Part shown: positions 44,329 through 53,768 of the stretch, piece by piece
How positions within the stretch are numbered: position 1 is the stretch's first letter
Layout: each line of letters starts with the position of its first letter
NCBI GenBank assembly: GCA_001708385.1
Contig: CP012388.1
Span: 2,542,001-2,606,000 of the forward strand
Reading direction: 5' to 3'
DNA from: Flavobacterium psychrophilum
Lineage (GTDB): Bacteria; Bacteroidota; Bacteroidia; Flavobacteriales; Flavobacteriaceae
DNA length: 64,000 bases
Program-made: the position numbers and the translations under genes
The notes under the pieces: model-generated
Told to the model about the DNA's origin: nothing
Database searches by the model: none
Seen by the model: the letters and a program-made list of their open reading frames with translations, nothing else

Positions 44329-45756
44329 ATGCTTAAAAAAAAGAAAAATTTACTATCGGGACTGGCATTGTCATTGGCTGTAGCAGCTATGGTGACAGGT
44401 TGTGCATCTACTAAAGGCGGCAAAAATGCCGCAGGATTATGGATAACAATGCCCGATAAATCTGCTGTGCTGCAACAACAGCCGGTAAATGTGTCATCAA
44501 ATCAATCAAAAAATAATAACAATATTCAGCTAAACATCAATACCGGTACTACTTACCAGGAAATGGATGGCTTTGGATACACCCTTAGCGGAGGCAGCGC
44601 GATGCACATTGCTAAAATGAGTGCGCCGGCAAGAGCCAAGTTTTTACAGGAAATTTACGGTACAGGTGTTAACGACCTTGGATCTAGCTATATAAGGATA
44701 AGCGTAGGAGCATCCGACCTTGACGAAAAAGTATTTTCATATAACGACCTTCCCGCAGGGCAAACCGATGTAAACATTGAGAAGTTTGACCTTGGGTACG
44801 ACAAATTATACCTTATACCTGTATTACAGGAAATACTTAAAATCAATCCATCGATAAAAATATTAGGTTCGCCGTGGTCGCCACCGGTTTGGATGAAAAC
44901 CAACGGAGATACAAGAGGCGGAAGCCTTAAGCCTGAATATCAGACAGCGTATGCTAAGTACCTTGTAAAGTACATTCAGGAAATGAAAAAGAACGGTATT
45001 ATCATTGATGCACTTACGGTGCAGAATGAACCGCTTCACCCGGGTAATAACCCAAGCCTTTTAATGGTTGCAGAAGATCAGAAGATTTTTGTACGCGATC
45101 ATTTGGGTCCGCAGTTCGAAAAGAACGGCATCAAAACTAAGATTATAATATACGATCATAATGCAGACAGGCCAGATTATCCTATAACTATCTTAAATGA
45201 TAAGGAGGCTGCGAAATACATTGACGGATCTGCTTTTCACCTATACGGAGGAAGCATTGATGCGATAACATCTGTACACGAGGCACACCCAAACAAGAAC
45301 CTGTATTTTACAGAGCAATGGGTTGGAGCTCCGGGCGATTTTGCAAAAGAGCTTAACTGGCATATAGAAAACCTTATTATCGGTGCGCCGAATAACTGGT
45401 GTAAAACCGTTTTAGAGTGGAACCTTGCCGCCGATGAAAACCAAAACCCACATACAGATAGGGGCGGGTGCGACCGTTGCCTTGGTGCTGTAACCATTAC
45501 GGCAGACAAAGTAACACGTGAGCCTGCGTACTACATTATTGCGCATGCATCTAAGTTTGTGCGCCCGGGATCGTTAAGGGTACAGTCTAATGTTATAGAG
45601 GGTCTTCCTAACGTAGCCTATAAAACACCAAACGGTGGTACAGTAGCTATCATTCAGAATACATCAAAAGAAGATAAAACTATAGATGTTAACGCAGGTG
45701 CTAAAAACACGACGATAACGCTTAAAGCGGGTGCTGTAGCTACCCTGGTATTATAA
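44329..45756 (+). CDS. GH30-family glycoside hydrolase, second copy
   Basis: This 475-residue lipoprotein (AAMVTGCASTKGG) is a second GH30 enzyme and a paralogue of the one just upstream, with the same blocks: GFGYTLSGGSA, SSYIRISVGASDLD, GSPWSPPVWMKTN. The acid/base Glu lies in LTVQNEPLHP (about 234) and the nucleophile in NLYFTEQWVGAP (about 329). The CxxC pair is here CDRC. After the nucleophile the two differ (ISGGEW and QWVGAP), so subsites probably differ and the copies may act on different chain lengths or linkages. Its stop overlaps the GH3 start by one base. Confidence 0.9.
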   Translation: MLKKKKNLLSGLALSLAVAAMVTGCASTKGGKNAAGLWITMPDKSAVLQQQPVNVSSNQSKNNNNIQLNINTGTTYQEMDGFGYTLSGGSAMHIAKMSAPARAKFLQEIYGTGVNDLGSSYIRISVGASDLDEKVFSYNDLPAGQTDVNIEKFDLGYDKLYLIPVLQEILKINPSIKILGSPWSPPVWMKTNGDTRGGSLKPEYQTAYAKYLVKYIQEMKKNGIIIDALTVQNEPLHPGNNPSLLMVAEDQKIFVRDHLGPQFEKNGIKTKIIIYDHNADRPDYPITILNDKEAAKYIDGSAFHLYGGSIDAITSVHEAHPNKNLYFTEQWVGAPGDFAKELNWHIENLIIGAPNNWCKTVLEWNLAADENQNPHTDRGGCDRCLGAVTITADKVTREPAYYIIAHASKFVRPGSLRVQSNVIEGLPNVAYKTPNGGTVAIIQNTSKEDKTIDVNAGAKNTTITLKAGAVATLVL

Positions 45757-48071
45757 TGCATATACAATTTAAACATATTACTTTAAGTATAGTAGCGGCA
45801 GTAACTTTTGTTTCGGCGAATGCTCAGAACAAAACAGCAGATACCGATAGAAAAGTAGAAGCGCTGTTAAGCAAAATGACGCTTGAGGAAAAAATAGGGC
45901 AGATGACCCAGATTGCGCTTGATGTAATTGGCAAAGGTAACGACCGTTACTCAAGCTTTGTTCCGTTTGCACCGGATCCGGCTGAAATGAAAAAAGCCCT
46001 TGGCGACTATCATATCGGTTCGGTATTAAATACAGCCAGTAACCGGGCACTTACCACCAACGAGTGGTATGCTATTATAAGCGAAATCCAAAAAACATCT
46101 ATTAAGCTTAATAATCACAAAGTCCCGGTTATTTATGGCGTAGACGAAGTACACGGCGCAACCTATACTGCGGGTGCCACGATGTTTCCGCAGCAGATAG
46201 CGCAGGCAGCAAGCCGTAACCTGGCACTTATAGAACAAGGCGCAGCCATAACGGCTTATGAAACCCGTGCGGGTAACATTCCGTGGACGTTTGGCCCAGT
46301 GCTTGATTTGGGTATGGACCCGCGTTTCTCGCGTATGTGGGAAACCTTTGGTGAAGATCCGTATCTGGGATCTGTAATGGGAGTGGCTATGGTTCGTGGT
46401 TTTGAAGGGAAAGATGGTAATGTGGGGCATCCGGAAAAGATTGCTACCAGCCTTAAGCATTTTTTGGCGTACCATACAACAGTATCGGGTAAAGACCGTA
46501 CGCCATCATACATTTCACAGGATGCACTTCGCGAATATCACCTGCCGGCATTTAAGGCAGCAATTGATGCAGGCGCACATACAATAATGATAAACTCAGG
46601 CATTATCAACGGGGTTCCGGTGCATGCCGATTATACTATCCTTACTACGCTTCTTAAAGAAGAGTTAGGCTTTAAGGGGCTTGTTGTTACCGACTGGGCA
46701 GATATAGAAAACCTATACAGGCGCGACAGGATTGCAACCAGCGATAAGGAGGCTATTATGCTTTCTATCAACGCCGGTATAGACATGTCTATGGTGCCGT
46801 ACAAGTATGAGGTTTTTTGTGATAATTTAATTGAACTTGTAAAAGAAGGTAAGGTAAAACAGGAAAGGATAGATGATGCCGTAAGAAGGATACTTAGAGT
46901 AAAGTATGCACTGAACCTTTTTGATAGACCGAATACCAACCCGAAGGACTATCCTAAATTTGGAAGTAAAGAGTTTGAAAAGGCATCTTATAATATGGCT
47001 GCCGAAGCAATTACTTTACTTAAGAATGAGGGGAATATCCTTCCGTTGAAAAAGAACATAAAGGTATTGGTTACGGGGCCTAACGCTAATAGTATGCGTA
47101 CCCTTAACGGTGCATGGACGTACTCATGGCAAGGAGACAGAGCGGATGAATTTGGTTCGCAGTACAATACAATTTTAGAAGCAGTACAAAACGAAATTGG
47201 TAAAGCCAATGTTGCTTATGTACCGGGTGTTAGTTATAAGGCAGGCGGGCATTATTTTGAAGAGCTTGCCGACAAGATGGGCGAAGCTATCGCAGCTGCT
47301 AAAAACAGCGATGTAATTATACTTTGCCTTGGCGAGAACAGCTACGTAGAGAAACCGGGTGACCTTAATGATCTATACTTATCTGACCTGCAGACAGAAC
47401 TTGCTAAAAAACTGGCAGCTACAGGCAAACCGGTTGTTTTGGTGTTGAACGAGGGCAGGCCAAGAATTATAAGTCGTTTTGAACAGGATATGAAGGGCAT
47501 CGTTCAGGCTTACTTGCCGGGAAATTTTGGGGGAGATGCACTGGCAGATGTTTTGTTTGGCGATGTAAACCCTTCAGGTAAACTGCCGTATACGTACCCA
47601 CGTTTTCCGAATGCTACGATATCGTACATACACAAACCGTCGGAAGAGCAGAAAAAAGCTGAAGGTGCTTATAACTATGAAGCCGATTATAATCCGCAAT
47701 TCCTTTTTGGTGAAGGATTAAGCTATACCACATTTGGTTACAGCAACCTTACTATAGATAAAAAGGAACTTAAAAAAGGTGATAACCTTACAGTGAGCGT
47801 AACCGTTACCAACACAGGTAAAATAACAGGTAAAGAGGTAGTCCATTTATTTACGTCTGACCTGTATGCGAGCAGCGTAACACCCGATGTAAAACGCCTG
47901 CGCCGTTTTGAAAAGATTGAACTTAAGCCCGGAGAAAGTAAAATCGTAACGTTTGAGCTTAACCCGGCCGACCTTAGCTATGTTGGGCGTGACGGAAAAA
48001 CCATCCTGGAAGCAGGAGATTTTGAAGTAATGATTGAAAAGCTAAAGGGCGCTTTTACATTGATTGAATAA
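45756..48071 (+). CDS. bglX: GH3-family beta-glucosidase
   Basis: This 771-residue protein is a family 3 glycoside hydrolase that removes glucose from the non-reducing ends of oligosaccharides. A signal peptide (HITLSIVAAVTFVSANAQ) places it in the periplasm. The nucleophile Asp is in GLVVTDWADIENL (about residue 312); KHFLAYHTTVSGKDRTPSY and FTFGEDPYLGSVMG-type blocks line the TIM barrel. The alpha/beta sandwich (GENSYVEKPGDLND) and the C-terminal fibronectin-like domain (FLFGEGLSYTTFGYSNL) are intact. It overlaps the preceding gene by one base (TAATG) and ends the PUL. Family name BglX is used by similarity. Confidence 0.93.
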   Translation: MHIQFKHITLSIVAAVTFVSANAQNKTADTDRKVEALLSKMTLEEKIGQMTQIALDVIGKGNDRYSSFVPFAPDPAEMKKALGDYHIGSVLNTASNRALTTNEWYAIISEIQKTSIKLNNHKVPVIYGVDEVHGATYTAGATMFPQQIAQAASRNLALIEQGAAITAYETRAGNIPWTFGPVLDLGMDPRFSRMWETFGEDPYLGSVMGVAMVRGFEGKDGNVGHPEKIATSLKHFLAYHTTVSGKDRTPSYISQDALREYHLPAFKAAIDAGAHTIMINSGIINGVPVHADYTILTTLLKEELGFKGLVVTDWADIENLYRRDRIATSDKEAIMLSINAGIDMSMVPYKYEVFCDNLIELVKEGKVKQERIDDAVRRILRVKYALNLFDRPNTNPKDYPKFGSKEFEKASYNMAAEAITLLKNEGNILPLKKNIKVLVTGPNANSMRTLNGAWTYSWQGDRADEFGSQYNTILEAVQNEIGKANVAYVPGVSYKAGGHYFEELADKMGEAIAAAKNSDVIILCLGENSYVEKPGDLNDLYLSDLQTELAKKLAATGKPVVLVLNEGRPRIISRFEQDMKGIVQAYLPGNFGGDALADVLFGDVNPSGKLPYTYPRFPNATISYIHKPSEEQKKAEGAYNYEADYNPQFLFGEGLSYTTFGYSNLTIDKKELKKGDNLTVSVTVTNTGKITGKEVVHLFTSDLYASSVTPDVKRLRRFEKIELKPGESKIVTFELNPADLSYVGRDGKTILEAGDFEVMIEKLKGAFTLIE

Positions 48072-48113
48072 GTTTTTTTCAATATAAAAATTGTTTAGAG
48101 TTTTAGGTTAGTT

Positions 48114-48140
48114 AAGCCGGGGTTGTGCCCGGCTTTTTTT
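48114..48140 (+). terminator. Terminator of the PUL operon
   Basis: AAGCCGGG pairs with CCCGGCTT around a 6-base loop, followed by a T run, 43 bases after the GH3 stop codon. Confidence 0.85.
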
Positions 48141-48381
48141 ATGCTGATATTTGTCTTGAAACTGGCGGCTAAAAAAATTCAAGACTCAACTTTATAGGTG
48201 TAAATTATCACTTTCAATACGCTACAAATTTTGATGCCTTGAACTTCAATGGCAATAGAGGAGCCTGACTCGACTTCTTTAGAAGCGTGAAACGCGATGT
48301 AAATTGAGTTTCGTTTTTCCTGCTTATTTCTGTAGTTTCCGACAAATTTCTTTTTGTTATTTTTACAGAAATCACCCACCA
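48141..48381. other. Intergenic stretch before the omega-amidase gene
   Basis: No convincing gene is seen. A -7-like box TATTTTTA lies at 48358-48365 on the plus strand, 16 bases before the next start. A minus-strand open frame of about 67 codons is present but has no family signature and overlaps this promoter. Confidence 0.4.
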
Positions 48382-49149
48382 ATGAAAATAGCCCTTATTC
48401 AAACCTCCCTTTCTTGGGAAAGTCCCGAAGATAACCGTGCAAACTTTACCAAACTTATTAATGGAATTGCGCAAGTCCCCGATCTTATAGTACTTCCCGA
48501 AATGTTTGCAACCGGATTCACTATGAAACCTGAACGTGTTGCGGAGACTACGGAAGGTGATACGGTAAAATGGATGCAGAAAACAGCAAGAGATAAAGGC
48601 TGTGCTATTACCGGAAGTTTGGCAATTAAGGAGCAGGGCAATTATTATAACCGCTTATTTTTTGTGCTGCCGGATGGCGAAATACATACTTATGATAAAA
48701 GGCATCTGTTTTCGCTGGCAGGTGAAGATAAAGAATATACAGCAGGCGCCGACAGACTCGTTATAAGCTATCGTGACTGGACTATTTGCCCATTGGTGTG
48801 TTACGACCTTCGCTTTCCTGTTTTTTCGCGTAATACGGAAGATATTGACCTTTTGCTGTATGTGGCCAATTGGCCTACCGTTCGTGTTGCCGCATGGAAT
48901 GCTTTGCTTAAAGCCCGGGCTATAGAGAACATGTGCTATGTTGCAGGCGTAAACCGTACAGGGCAGGACAATAATGGGCACGATTATCCCGGCCAGTCGC
49001 AGGTTATAGACTGCCTGGGTGCATACGCAGAACCACCATCTGCGAACGAAGGTGTGTTAGTTGTTGAACTGGATAAAGAAAATATGCTGGCTACACGTAA
49101 AAAGCTGGGCTTTTTAAACGACAGGGATAGCTTTAGCCTCCAAGGTTAA
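48382..49149 (+). CDS. Omega-amidase (YafV/Nit2-like nitrilase family)
   Basis: The 255-residue protein is a carbon-nitrogen hydrolase with the Glu-Lys-Cys triad: Glu in LPEMFATGFTM, Lys in YDKRHLFSLAGED and Cys in CPLVCYDLRFPVFSRN. This combination is that of omega-amidases, which hydrolyse alpha-ketoglutaramate or alpha-ketosuccinamate. RAIENMCYVAGVNRTG is also typical. The ATG at 48382 was chosen, because the family starts MKIALIQTSL; earlier in-frame starts add a non-homologous leader. Its last 17 bases overlap the end of the convergent Ig-like gene. Confidence 0.9.
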   Translation: MKIALIQTSLSWESPEDNRANFTKLINGIAQVPDLIVLPEMFATGFTMKPERVAETTEGDTVKWMQKTARDKGCAITGSLAIKEQGNYYNRLFFVLPDGEIHTYDKRHLFSLAGEDKEYTAGADRLVISYRDWTICPLVCYDLRFPVFSRNTEDIDLLLYVANWPTVRVAAWNALLKARAIENMCYVAGVNRTGQDNNGHDYPGQSQVIDCLGAYAEPPSANEGVLVVELDKENMLATRKKLGFLNDRDSFSLQG

Positions 49150-50743
49150 AGGTCTCTTCGGGGTCCCAGTTGGCGCGCACGTCAATTTCTCCCGGACGGT
49201 AGATAACTTCTTCGGGCTGGCGTTTTAGCATATAGTCGCCCGTATCCCATTCTTTGTTCTTATTGTCATCATAATACACACGTAGCGTGTATTTATTGGG
49301 CAATACAGCATCAAAGTTTATCTGGGTTTCTCCTTCAGAATAATACGATTCCAATATCTGGCTTTTAGAGTCTAAAACCTCCAGCATCAGCGGGAACCGC
49401 TTCGCGTTAGTCAGGTTTATGCGCAGGTTTCCGTAGTCGGTATATTCTTTGGTGGCGAGTTTATAGCTTAGGGTGTCGTTTTCTTTTTCGTAAAAATCTT
49501 TTAGTGCGCCCGGCATAAGGGTAACTGTATACTTTTCGTTTTCGGCTTTAGGAAAATCAAATACAAGCTCCTGCTTAAAATCGTCGTAAGCGAGGCTGTA
49601 TTTTACCGCAACTGAATCTTTATTGATCAGGCTTATCTTGGTACTGTCAATTCGTGTAAGCGGTGTCGTTGGTATCAGCGTAAATTTCTCCCTAAAATGT
49701 AATCCACCCTTTTGTACCGCCTCAACGGTTAGTGAATCGGATGGTTTAACTTCCTTGAATTTTACGGTAAAATTCTTAATAGAATCCCTGTGCGTAACGG
49801 TTACCTTAAGCGAATCGGTAAGCTTTCTGGGTAGCCATACATTAAGTGAATCCTTGTCCTTTACTTTTGTTATAACAGAAGGGATATCTTCCGTACCAGC
49901 ACCATTTTTAACCGACACCTTCATTCCCCTGTAATCGCCTTCATAGGGTGCAAAAAGCCTGTTAGAGTTTTCCTGTACCGGTTTTAAAGCTTTAAACTTT
50001 GGCTTAGCTTTAAATAGTTCAAGGTGGTAAACGGTATCATTAGGTACGGTGATGGACTGGTTTAAAAAACCGATCTTATCGCTTTTTGGTTCGTATTTAT
50101 AATTGTTATTGGCGTCTTTAAGCGCTATTATCTTGTACTTGCCTTCCTTAAGATTTTCCAGTTTAAATTGTACCATACTGTCCAGCGTATTGGTAACATA
50201 GCGTGGACGTTCTTTATAAATGGTAGAATCGGTAAATTTCTCGTTGTCTTCATACAGCATTACGGTTACAAAGTTATCCGTCTCTTTGTTGTATGCATCC
50301 CTTATGCGTCCGTTAAGCGCAAGCGAGTCGATATAGCTTCCGGTAGAAAACACGAATTTAAACTGTGAGTACGGGTTACCTTCGTTATTATCGGTAATAC
50401 TCTGGCCGAAATTAAAACTATAAGTGGTATTTTCCTGAAGTGTATCTTTAATCTTTATATTAATGAACCTGCTCGCACTACCCGTAGGCACAATATTAGG
50501 TGCGGTATTCATTGGCGGAGAGATGATCAGCTGTTTATTGATGTCTTTGATTTTAATATATTCATTAAAATCTATATGTATCTCATTGCCTTTAAAGTTG
50601 GTACTCATATTAGCCGGTGAGCTTCCGGTAATATATGGAGCAATAGTATCTTTTGCGCCTCCGGTAATACCACCTCTTTTTGCGCAACCTATAGCAAAAG
50701 CTGCGATAAACAATATATACAGGAGAATTCTATTTTTCAGCAT
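49133..50743 (-). CDS. Ig-like domain lipoprotein
   Basis: This 536-residue lipoprotein (LYILFIAAFAIGCAKRGG) has an N-terminal SbsA-type Ig-like domain (about 30-125: TAPYITGSSPANMSTNFKG, EIHIDFNEYIKIKD) and a long C-terminal region of beta-strands. Proteins like this occur throughout Bacteroidota and have no firm function. The ATG at 50743 gives a clean signal sequence; a TTG ten codons upstream is rejected. It lies 85 bases downstream of comF on the same strand and may share its transcript. Confidence 0.8.
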   Translation of the reverse strand: MLKNRILLYILFIAAFAIGCAKRGGITGGAKDTIAPYITGSSPANMSTNFKGNEIHIDFNEYIKIKDINKQLIISPPMNTAPNIVPTGSASRFINIKIKDTLQENTTYSFNFGQSITDNNEGNPYSQFKFVFSTGSYIDSLALNGRIRDAYNKETDNFVTVMLYEDNEKFTDSTIYKERPRYVTNTLDSMVQFKLENLKEGKYKIIALKDANNNYKYEPKSDKIGFLNQSITVPNDTVYHLELFKAKPKFKALKPVQENSNRLFAPYEGDYRGMKVSVKNGAGTEDIPSVITKVKDKDSLNVWLPRKLTDSLKVTVTHRDSIKNFTVKFKEVKPSDSLTVEAVQKGGLHFREKFTLIPTTPLTRIDSTKISLINKDSVAVKYSLAYDDFKQELVFDFPKAENEKYTVTLMPGALKDFYEKENDTLSYKLATKEYTDYGNLRINLTNAKRFPLMLEVLDSKSQILESYYSEGETQINFDAVLPNKYTLRVYYDDNKNKEWDTGDYMLKRQPEEVIYRPGEIDVRANWDPEETFNLGG

Positions 50744-50828
50744 ATTGTATTCTTTGACTGCACAAAATAACAATTATATTCACTGTAAACGAAATGTTTT
50801 TAGAAAATGTTGCATGCCCGGCGCGCAT

Positions 50829-51509
50829 CTAATGTGCGAAGGCAATTGTAATAATGCTCACCCTTGCTCCCGGTATCTTTAAAAGTGCTCTTCCACAGGC
50901 TTCAAGTGTAGCTCCGGTGGTAATAACATCGTCAACCAATAAAAAATGTTTGCCCTCATGATTGCCGGCAGATTCAATATCAAAAGCATCGCTTATAATT
51001 TCTGCCCTTGCTTCAAGATTTTTATTGGTCTGGGTACGGGCATAGGTTTTTCTAACCAGTAAAGTATCGTTGTAATTGGTGCCGAGCCCTTTAGCTAGTG
51101 CCATGCCAAATCCGGCAATCTGGTTGTATCCTCTTTCTGCTAATCTTTTTTTGTGTAATGGAACAGGGATAACATCGGTAACTGTTTTTAGGCTCTCTAC
51201 TTCCTGGATATCCTGTGCATACCATTCGCCAATTAATCTCCCAAGATCTTCAATACCTTTATATTTTAAGTTGTGGATGACACCCTGTACAATACCTTCT
51301 TTATGAAAGTATAGTGCAGAAGAGGCATGCTCCAGCGGTAGCCGGCCTGCAAATCTTTTTGCGGTTTCGTTATCTTCATACAAATGGTGCTGTGTAAAAG
51401 GCATATCATGCCTGCAGTGAGTGCATAACAATTGCTCGGTTTCCAGCAGCGGATTGCTACAGCCCGGGCAATTTTGTGGAAACAACAGATTAAGTAAAGA
51501 TTTAAACAT
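50829..51509 (-). CDS. comF: ComF-family phosphoribosyltransferase-like protein
   Basis: The 226-residue protein carries the ComF zinc site CPGCSNPLLETEQLLCTHC near the N-terminus and a PRPP-binding loop LLVDDVITTGATLEACG near residue 190. ComF is needed for DNA uptake in naturally competent bacteria, but many non-competent Bacteroidota carry it, so its role here is open. The ATG at 51509 was chosen over upstream starts that add a non-homologous tail. It is divergent from glyS. Confidence 0.9.
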   Translation of the reverse strand: MFKSLLNLLFPQNCPGCSNPLLETEQLLCTHCRHDMPFTQHHLYEDNETAKRFAGRLPLEHASSALYFHKEGIVQGVIHNLKYKGIEDLGRLIGEWYAQDIQEVESLKTVTDVIPVPLHKKRLAERGYNQIAGFGMALAKGLGTNYNDTLLVRKTYARTQTNKNLEARAEIISDAFDIESAGNHEGKHFLLVDDVITTGATLEACGRALLKIPGARVSIITIAFAH

Positions 51510-51686
51510 GGGGTTTTTGTGATAAATGTATGTAAATATGTAGCTTTTTTCTTTTAATTTAACCAAACATTAAAAATTATTGCAGTAATTTTTTAGAATA
51601 ACGATGTAGTTAGCGTGTATTTGCTAAAGAGTTTTGATTTATTTATTTTTTAAACAGTTAGTATAAATTTATAGTAACCCTTTTTA

Positions 51687-51694
51687 TATTTTTG
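51687..51694 (+). promoter_or_regulatory. -7 box of the glyS promoter, apparently leaderless
   Basis: TATTTTTG at 51687-51694 is an exact -7 box only 7 bases before the ATG at 51702. At the spacing seen for other promoters in this window, transcription would start at or next to the A of ATG. The -33 box is weak. Confidence 0.55.
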
Positions 51695-51701
51695 CAACAC
51701 T

Positions 51702-53243
51702 ATGGCAAAACAAGAAGATTTATTTAAGAATGTGATTTCGCATGCAAAAGAGTACGGATTTATTTTTCCGTCGAGCGAAATTTATGATGGATTAAGCGCT
51801 GTGTATGACTATGCTCAGAACGGTGCCGAATTAAAAAAGAATATCAGGGAATACTGGTGGAAATCTATGGTGCAGATGCATGAAAATATTGTGGGTATTG
51901 ATGCCGCAATTTTTATGCACCCTACAACATGGAAAGCATCGGGGCACGTAGATGCCTTTAACGACCCTTTGATAGACAACAAAGATTCTAAAAAAAGATA
52001 CAGGGCAGACGTGCTTATCGAGGATTATGCCGAAAAGATAAACCAGAAAGCCCAGAAAGAAATAGAAAAAGCAAGAGTTCGCTTTGGCGATGCATTTAAC
52101 GAAGAAGAATTCATTACGACAAATGCACGTGTTGTTGAATACCTTGCTAAAAAGAAGCAGATTCTTGAGCGTATGGCGCGTTCACTGGAGACAGAGAACC
52201 TTGCCGATGTAAAAGCACTTATTGAAGAGCTTGAAATTGCCGACCCTGAAACTGGTTCTAAAAACTGGACAGAGGTACGTCAGTTTAACCTTATGTTTGG
52301 TACCAAGCTTGGTGCCGAAGCCGCTACTGCAATGGACTTATACCTTCGTCCGGAAACGGCACAGGGTATTTTTGTTAACTTTTTAAACGTACAGAAAACC
52401 GGCCGTATGAAAATACCTTTTGGTATTGCGCAAACGGGTAAGGCTTTCCGTAATGAGATCGTTGCAAGGCAGTTTATTTTCCGTATGCGTGAGTTTGAAC
52501 AAATGGAAATGCAGTTCTTTGTTCGTCCGGGCGAAGAAATGAAATATTATGAGTACTGGAAAGAAACAAGGCTTAAATGGCACCTGTCATTAGGACTTGG
52601 CAGGGAAAACTACCGTTTCCACGACCACGAAAAACTGGCGCACTATGCTAACGCTGCTGCCGATATTGAGTTTAATTTCCCGTTCGGCTTTAAAGAGCTT
52701 GAAGGAATTCACTCAAGAACTGATTTTGACCTTAAAGCGCACGAGCAATTTTCAGGTAAAAAACTTCAGTATTTTGATACAGAGGAAAACAGGAACTACA
52801 CGCCATACGTAGTAGAAACTTCTGTTGGACTTGACAGGATGTTCCTGGCGGTTTTCTCTAACTCGCTAAAAGAAGAAACCCTGGAAGACGGTTCTACACG
52901 TACTGTGCTTGCACTTCCATCGGTATTGGCGCCTACTAAGGCTGCTGTGCTTCCGTTGATTAAGAGAGACGGACTTCCGGAAGTTGCAAGGCAGATCATT
53001 GAAGACCTTAAGTGGGATTTCAATGTGGCTTACGACGAGAAAGATGCTGTTGGACGCCGTTACAGAAGACAGGATGCCCTTGGTACCCCATTTTGTATCA
53101 CAGTAGACCACCAGACACTGGAAGACCAAACGGTAACCATCCGTCACCGCGATACAATGCAGCAGGACAGGGTTGCAATCTCTGAATTGAGAGGAATAAT
53201 AAACGATGCGGTTTCAGTAAGAAACTGGCTGATGAAAATGTAA
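51702..53243 (+). CDS. glyS: Glycine-tRNA ligase, class II (alpha-2 type)
   Basis: This enzyme attaches glycine to tRNA-Gly. The 513-residue protein is the single-chain homodimeric class II form. It has AKEYGFIFPSSEIYDGL at the N-terminus, motif 2 FRNEIVARQFIFRMREFEQMEMQFF, the motif 3 block VVETSVGLDRMFLA and the anticodon-binding C-terminal domain (APTKAAVLPL, then DAVGRRYRRQDALGTPFCITVD). The length is normal for Bacteroidota. The -7 box lies only 7 bases upstream, so the mRNA may have no leader. A terminator follows directly. I use the symbol glyS by product. Confidence 0.95.
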   Translation: MAKQEDLFKNVISHAKEYGFIFPSSEIYDGLSAVYDYAQNGAELKKNIREYWWKSMVQMHENIVGIDAAIFMHPTTWKASGHVDAFNDPLIDNKDSKKRYRADVLIEDYAEKINQKAQKEIEKARVRFGDAFNEEEFITTNARVVEYLAKKKQILERMARSLETENLADVKALIEELEIADPETGSKNWTEVRQFNLMFGTKLGAEAATAMDLYLRPETAQGIFVNFLNVQKTGRMKIPFGIAQTGKAFRNEIVARQFIFRMREFEQMEMQFFVRPGEEMKYYEYWKETRLKWHLSLGLGRENYRFHDHEKLAHYANAAADIEFNFPFGFKELEGIHSRTDFDLKAHEQFSGKKLQYFDTEENRNYTPYVVETSVGLDRMFLAVFSNSLKEETLEDGSTRTVLALPSVLAPTKAAVLPLIKRDGLPEVARQIIEDLKWDFNVAYDEKDAVGRRYRRQDALGTPFCITVDHQTLEDQTVTIRHRDTMQQDRVAISELRGIINDAVSVRNWLMKM

Positions 53244-53252
53244 TAAAAATCA

Positions 53253-53279
53253 AAGCTGTCTGAAAAGGCAGCTTTTTTA
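53253..53279 (+). terminator. Terminator of glyS
   Basis: AAGCTGTC pairs with GGCAGCTT (one wobble) around a 6-base loop, followed by T. It ends just before the next gene. Confidence 0.8.
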
Positions 53280-53291
53280 TTTTACTTAAAT

Positions 53292-53765
53292 ATGAAGGCA
53301 ATCATTTCTATTTTATTATTAGTTTTTAGTGGGTTTACTATGAGTTCGCAAACTGTTTTGGATACGGATGGACTTAATAATGTAGATAATGTATTTTTAT
53401 ATGCATTAAAAGAATATTGTAAAACCTTAAACAGGGACGTAACAAAAAATGTCTATGTTAAAAAAGAATATCCTGTAGGTGAAAGCTGGCCTAAAGAAAT
53501 CGAAGGTTTAGAGATAGTATATCTTTCTACTGGAAAAGAATATAGAAATGCGATTAAAAGTAATGGAGGCAATATCAGAGTTGTAGGTATAAATTCACTT
53601 GATCTAAGGAAGGGCGATTTTTACGTATCCGTCATTCCATTTAGTGTAATTTATAAAAAAGGAGCAACACATTTCACTAATGGAGGCGGATGGATTGTAT
53701 ATTTTGATTATGACAGTGAAAAAAGAGGGTTAGTATATAGATCAAAGAAAAATTTTGGAATCTAA
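53292..53765 (+). CDS. Secreted protein of unknown function
   Basis: This 157-residue protein has a signal peptide (MKAIISILLLVFSGFTMSSQ) and no lipobox, so it is probably periplasmic. The body (TLNRDVTKNVYVKKEYPVG, IRVVGINSLDLRKGDFYV) fits no family I recognise. The next gene begins 3 bases after its stop, so the two are cotranscribed. Confidence 0.65.
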   Translation: MKAIISILLLVFSGFTMSSQTVLDTDGLNNVDNVFLYALKEYCKTLNRDVTKNVYVKKEYPVGESWPKEIEGLEIVYLSTGKEYRNAIKSNGGNIRVVGINSLDLRKGDFYVSVIPFSVIYKKGATHFTNGGGWIVYFDYDSEKRGLVYRSKKNFGI

Positions 53766-53768
53766 TAT

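Noticed and set aside
48179..48382. Minus-strand open frame of 67 codons between the GH3 and omega-amidase genes
   Set aside because: No recognisable family, overlaps the plus-strand promoter region and has no promoter or terminator of its own.
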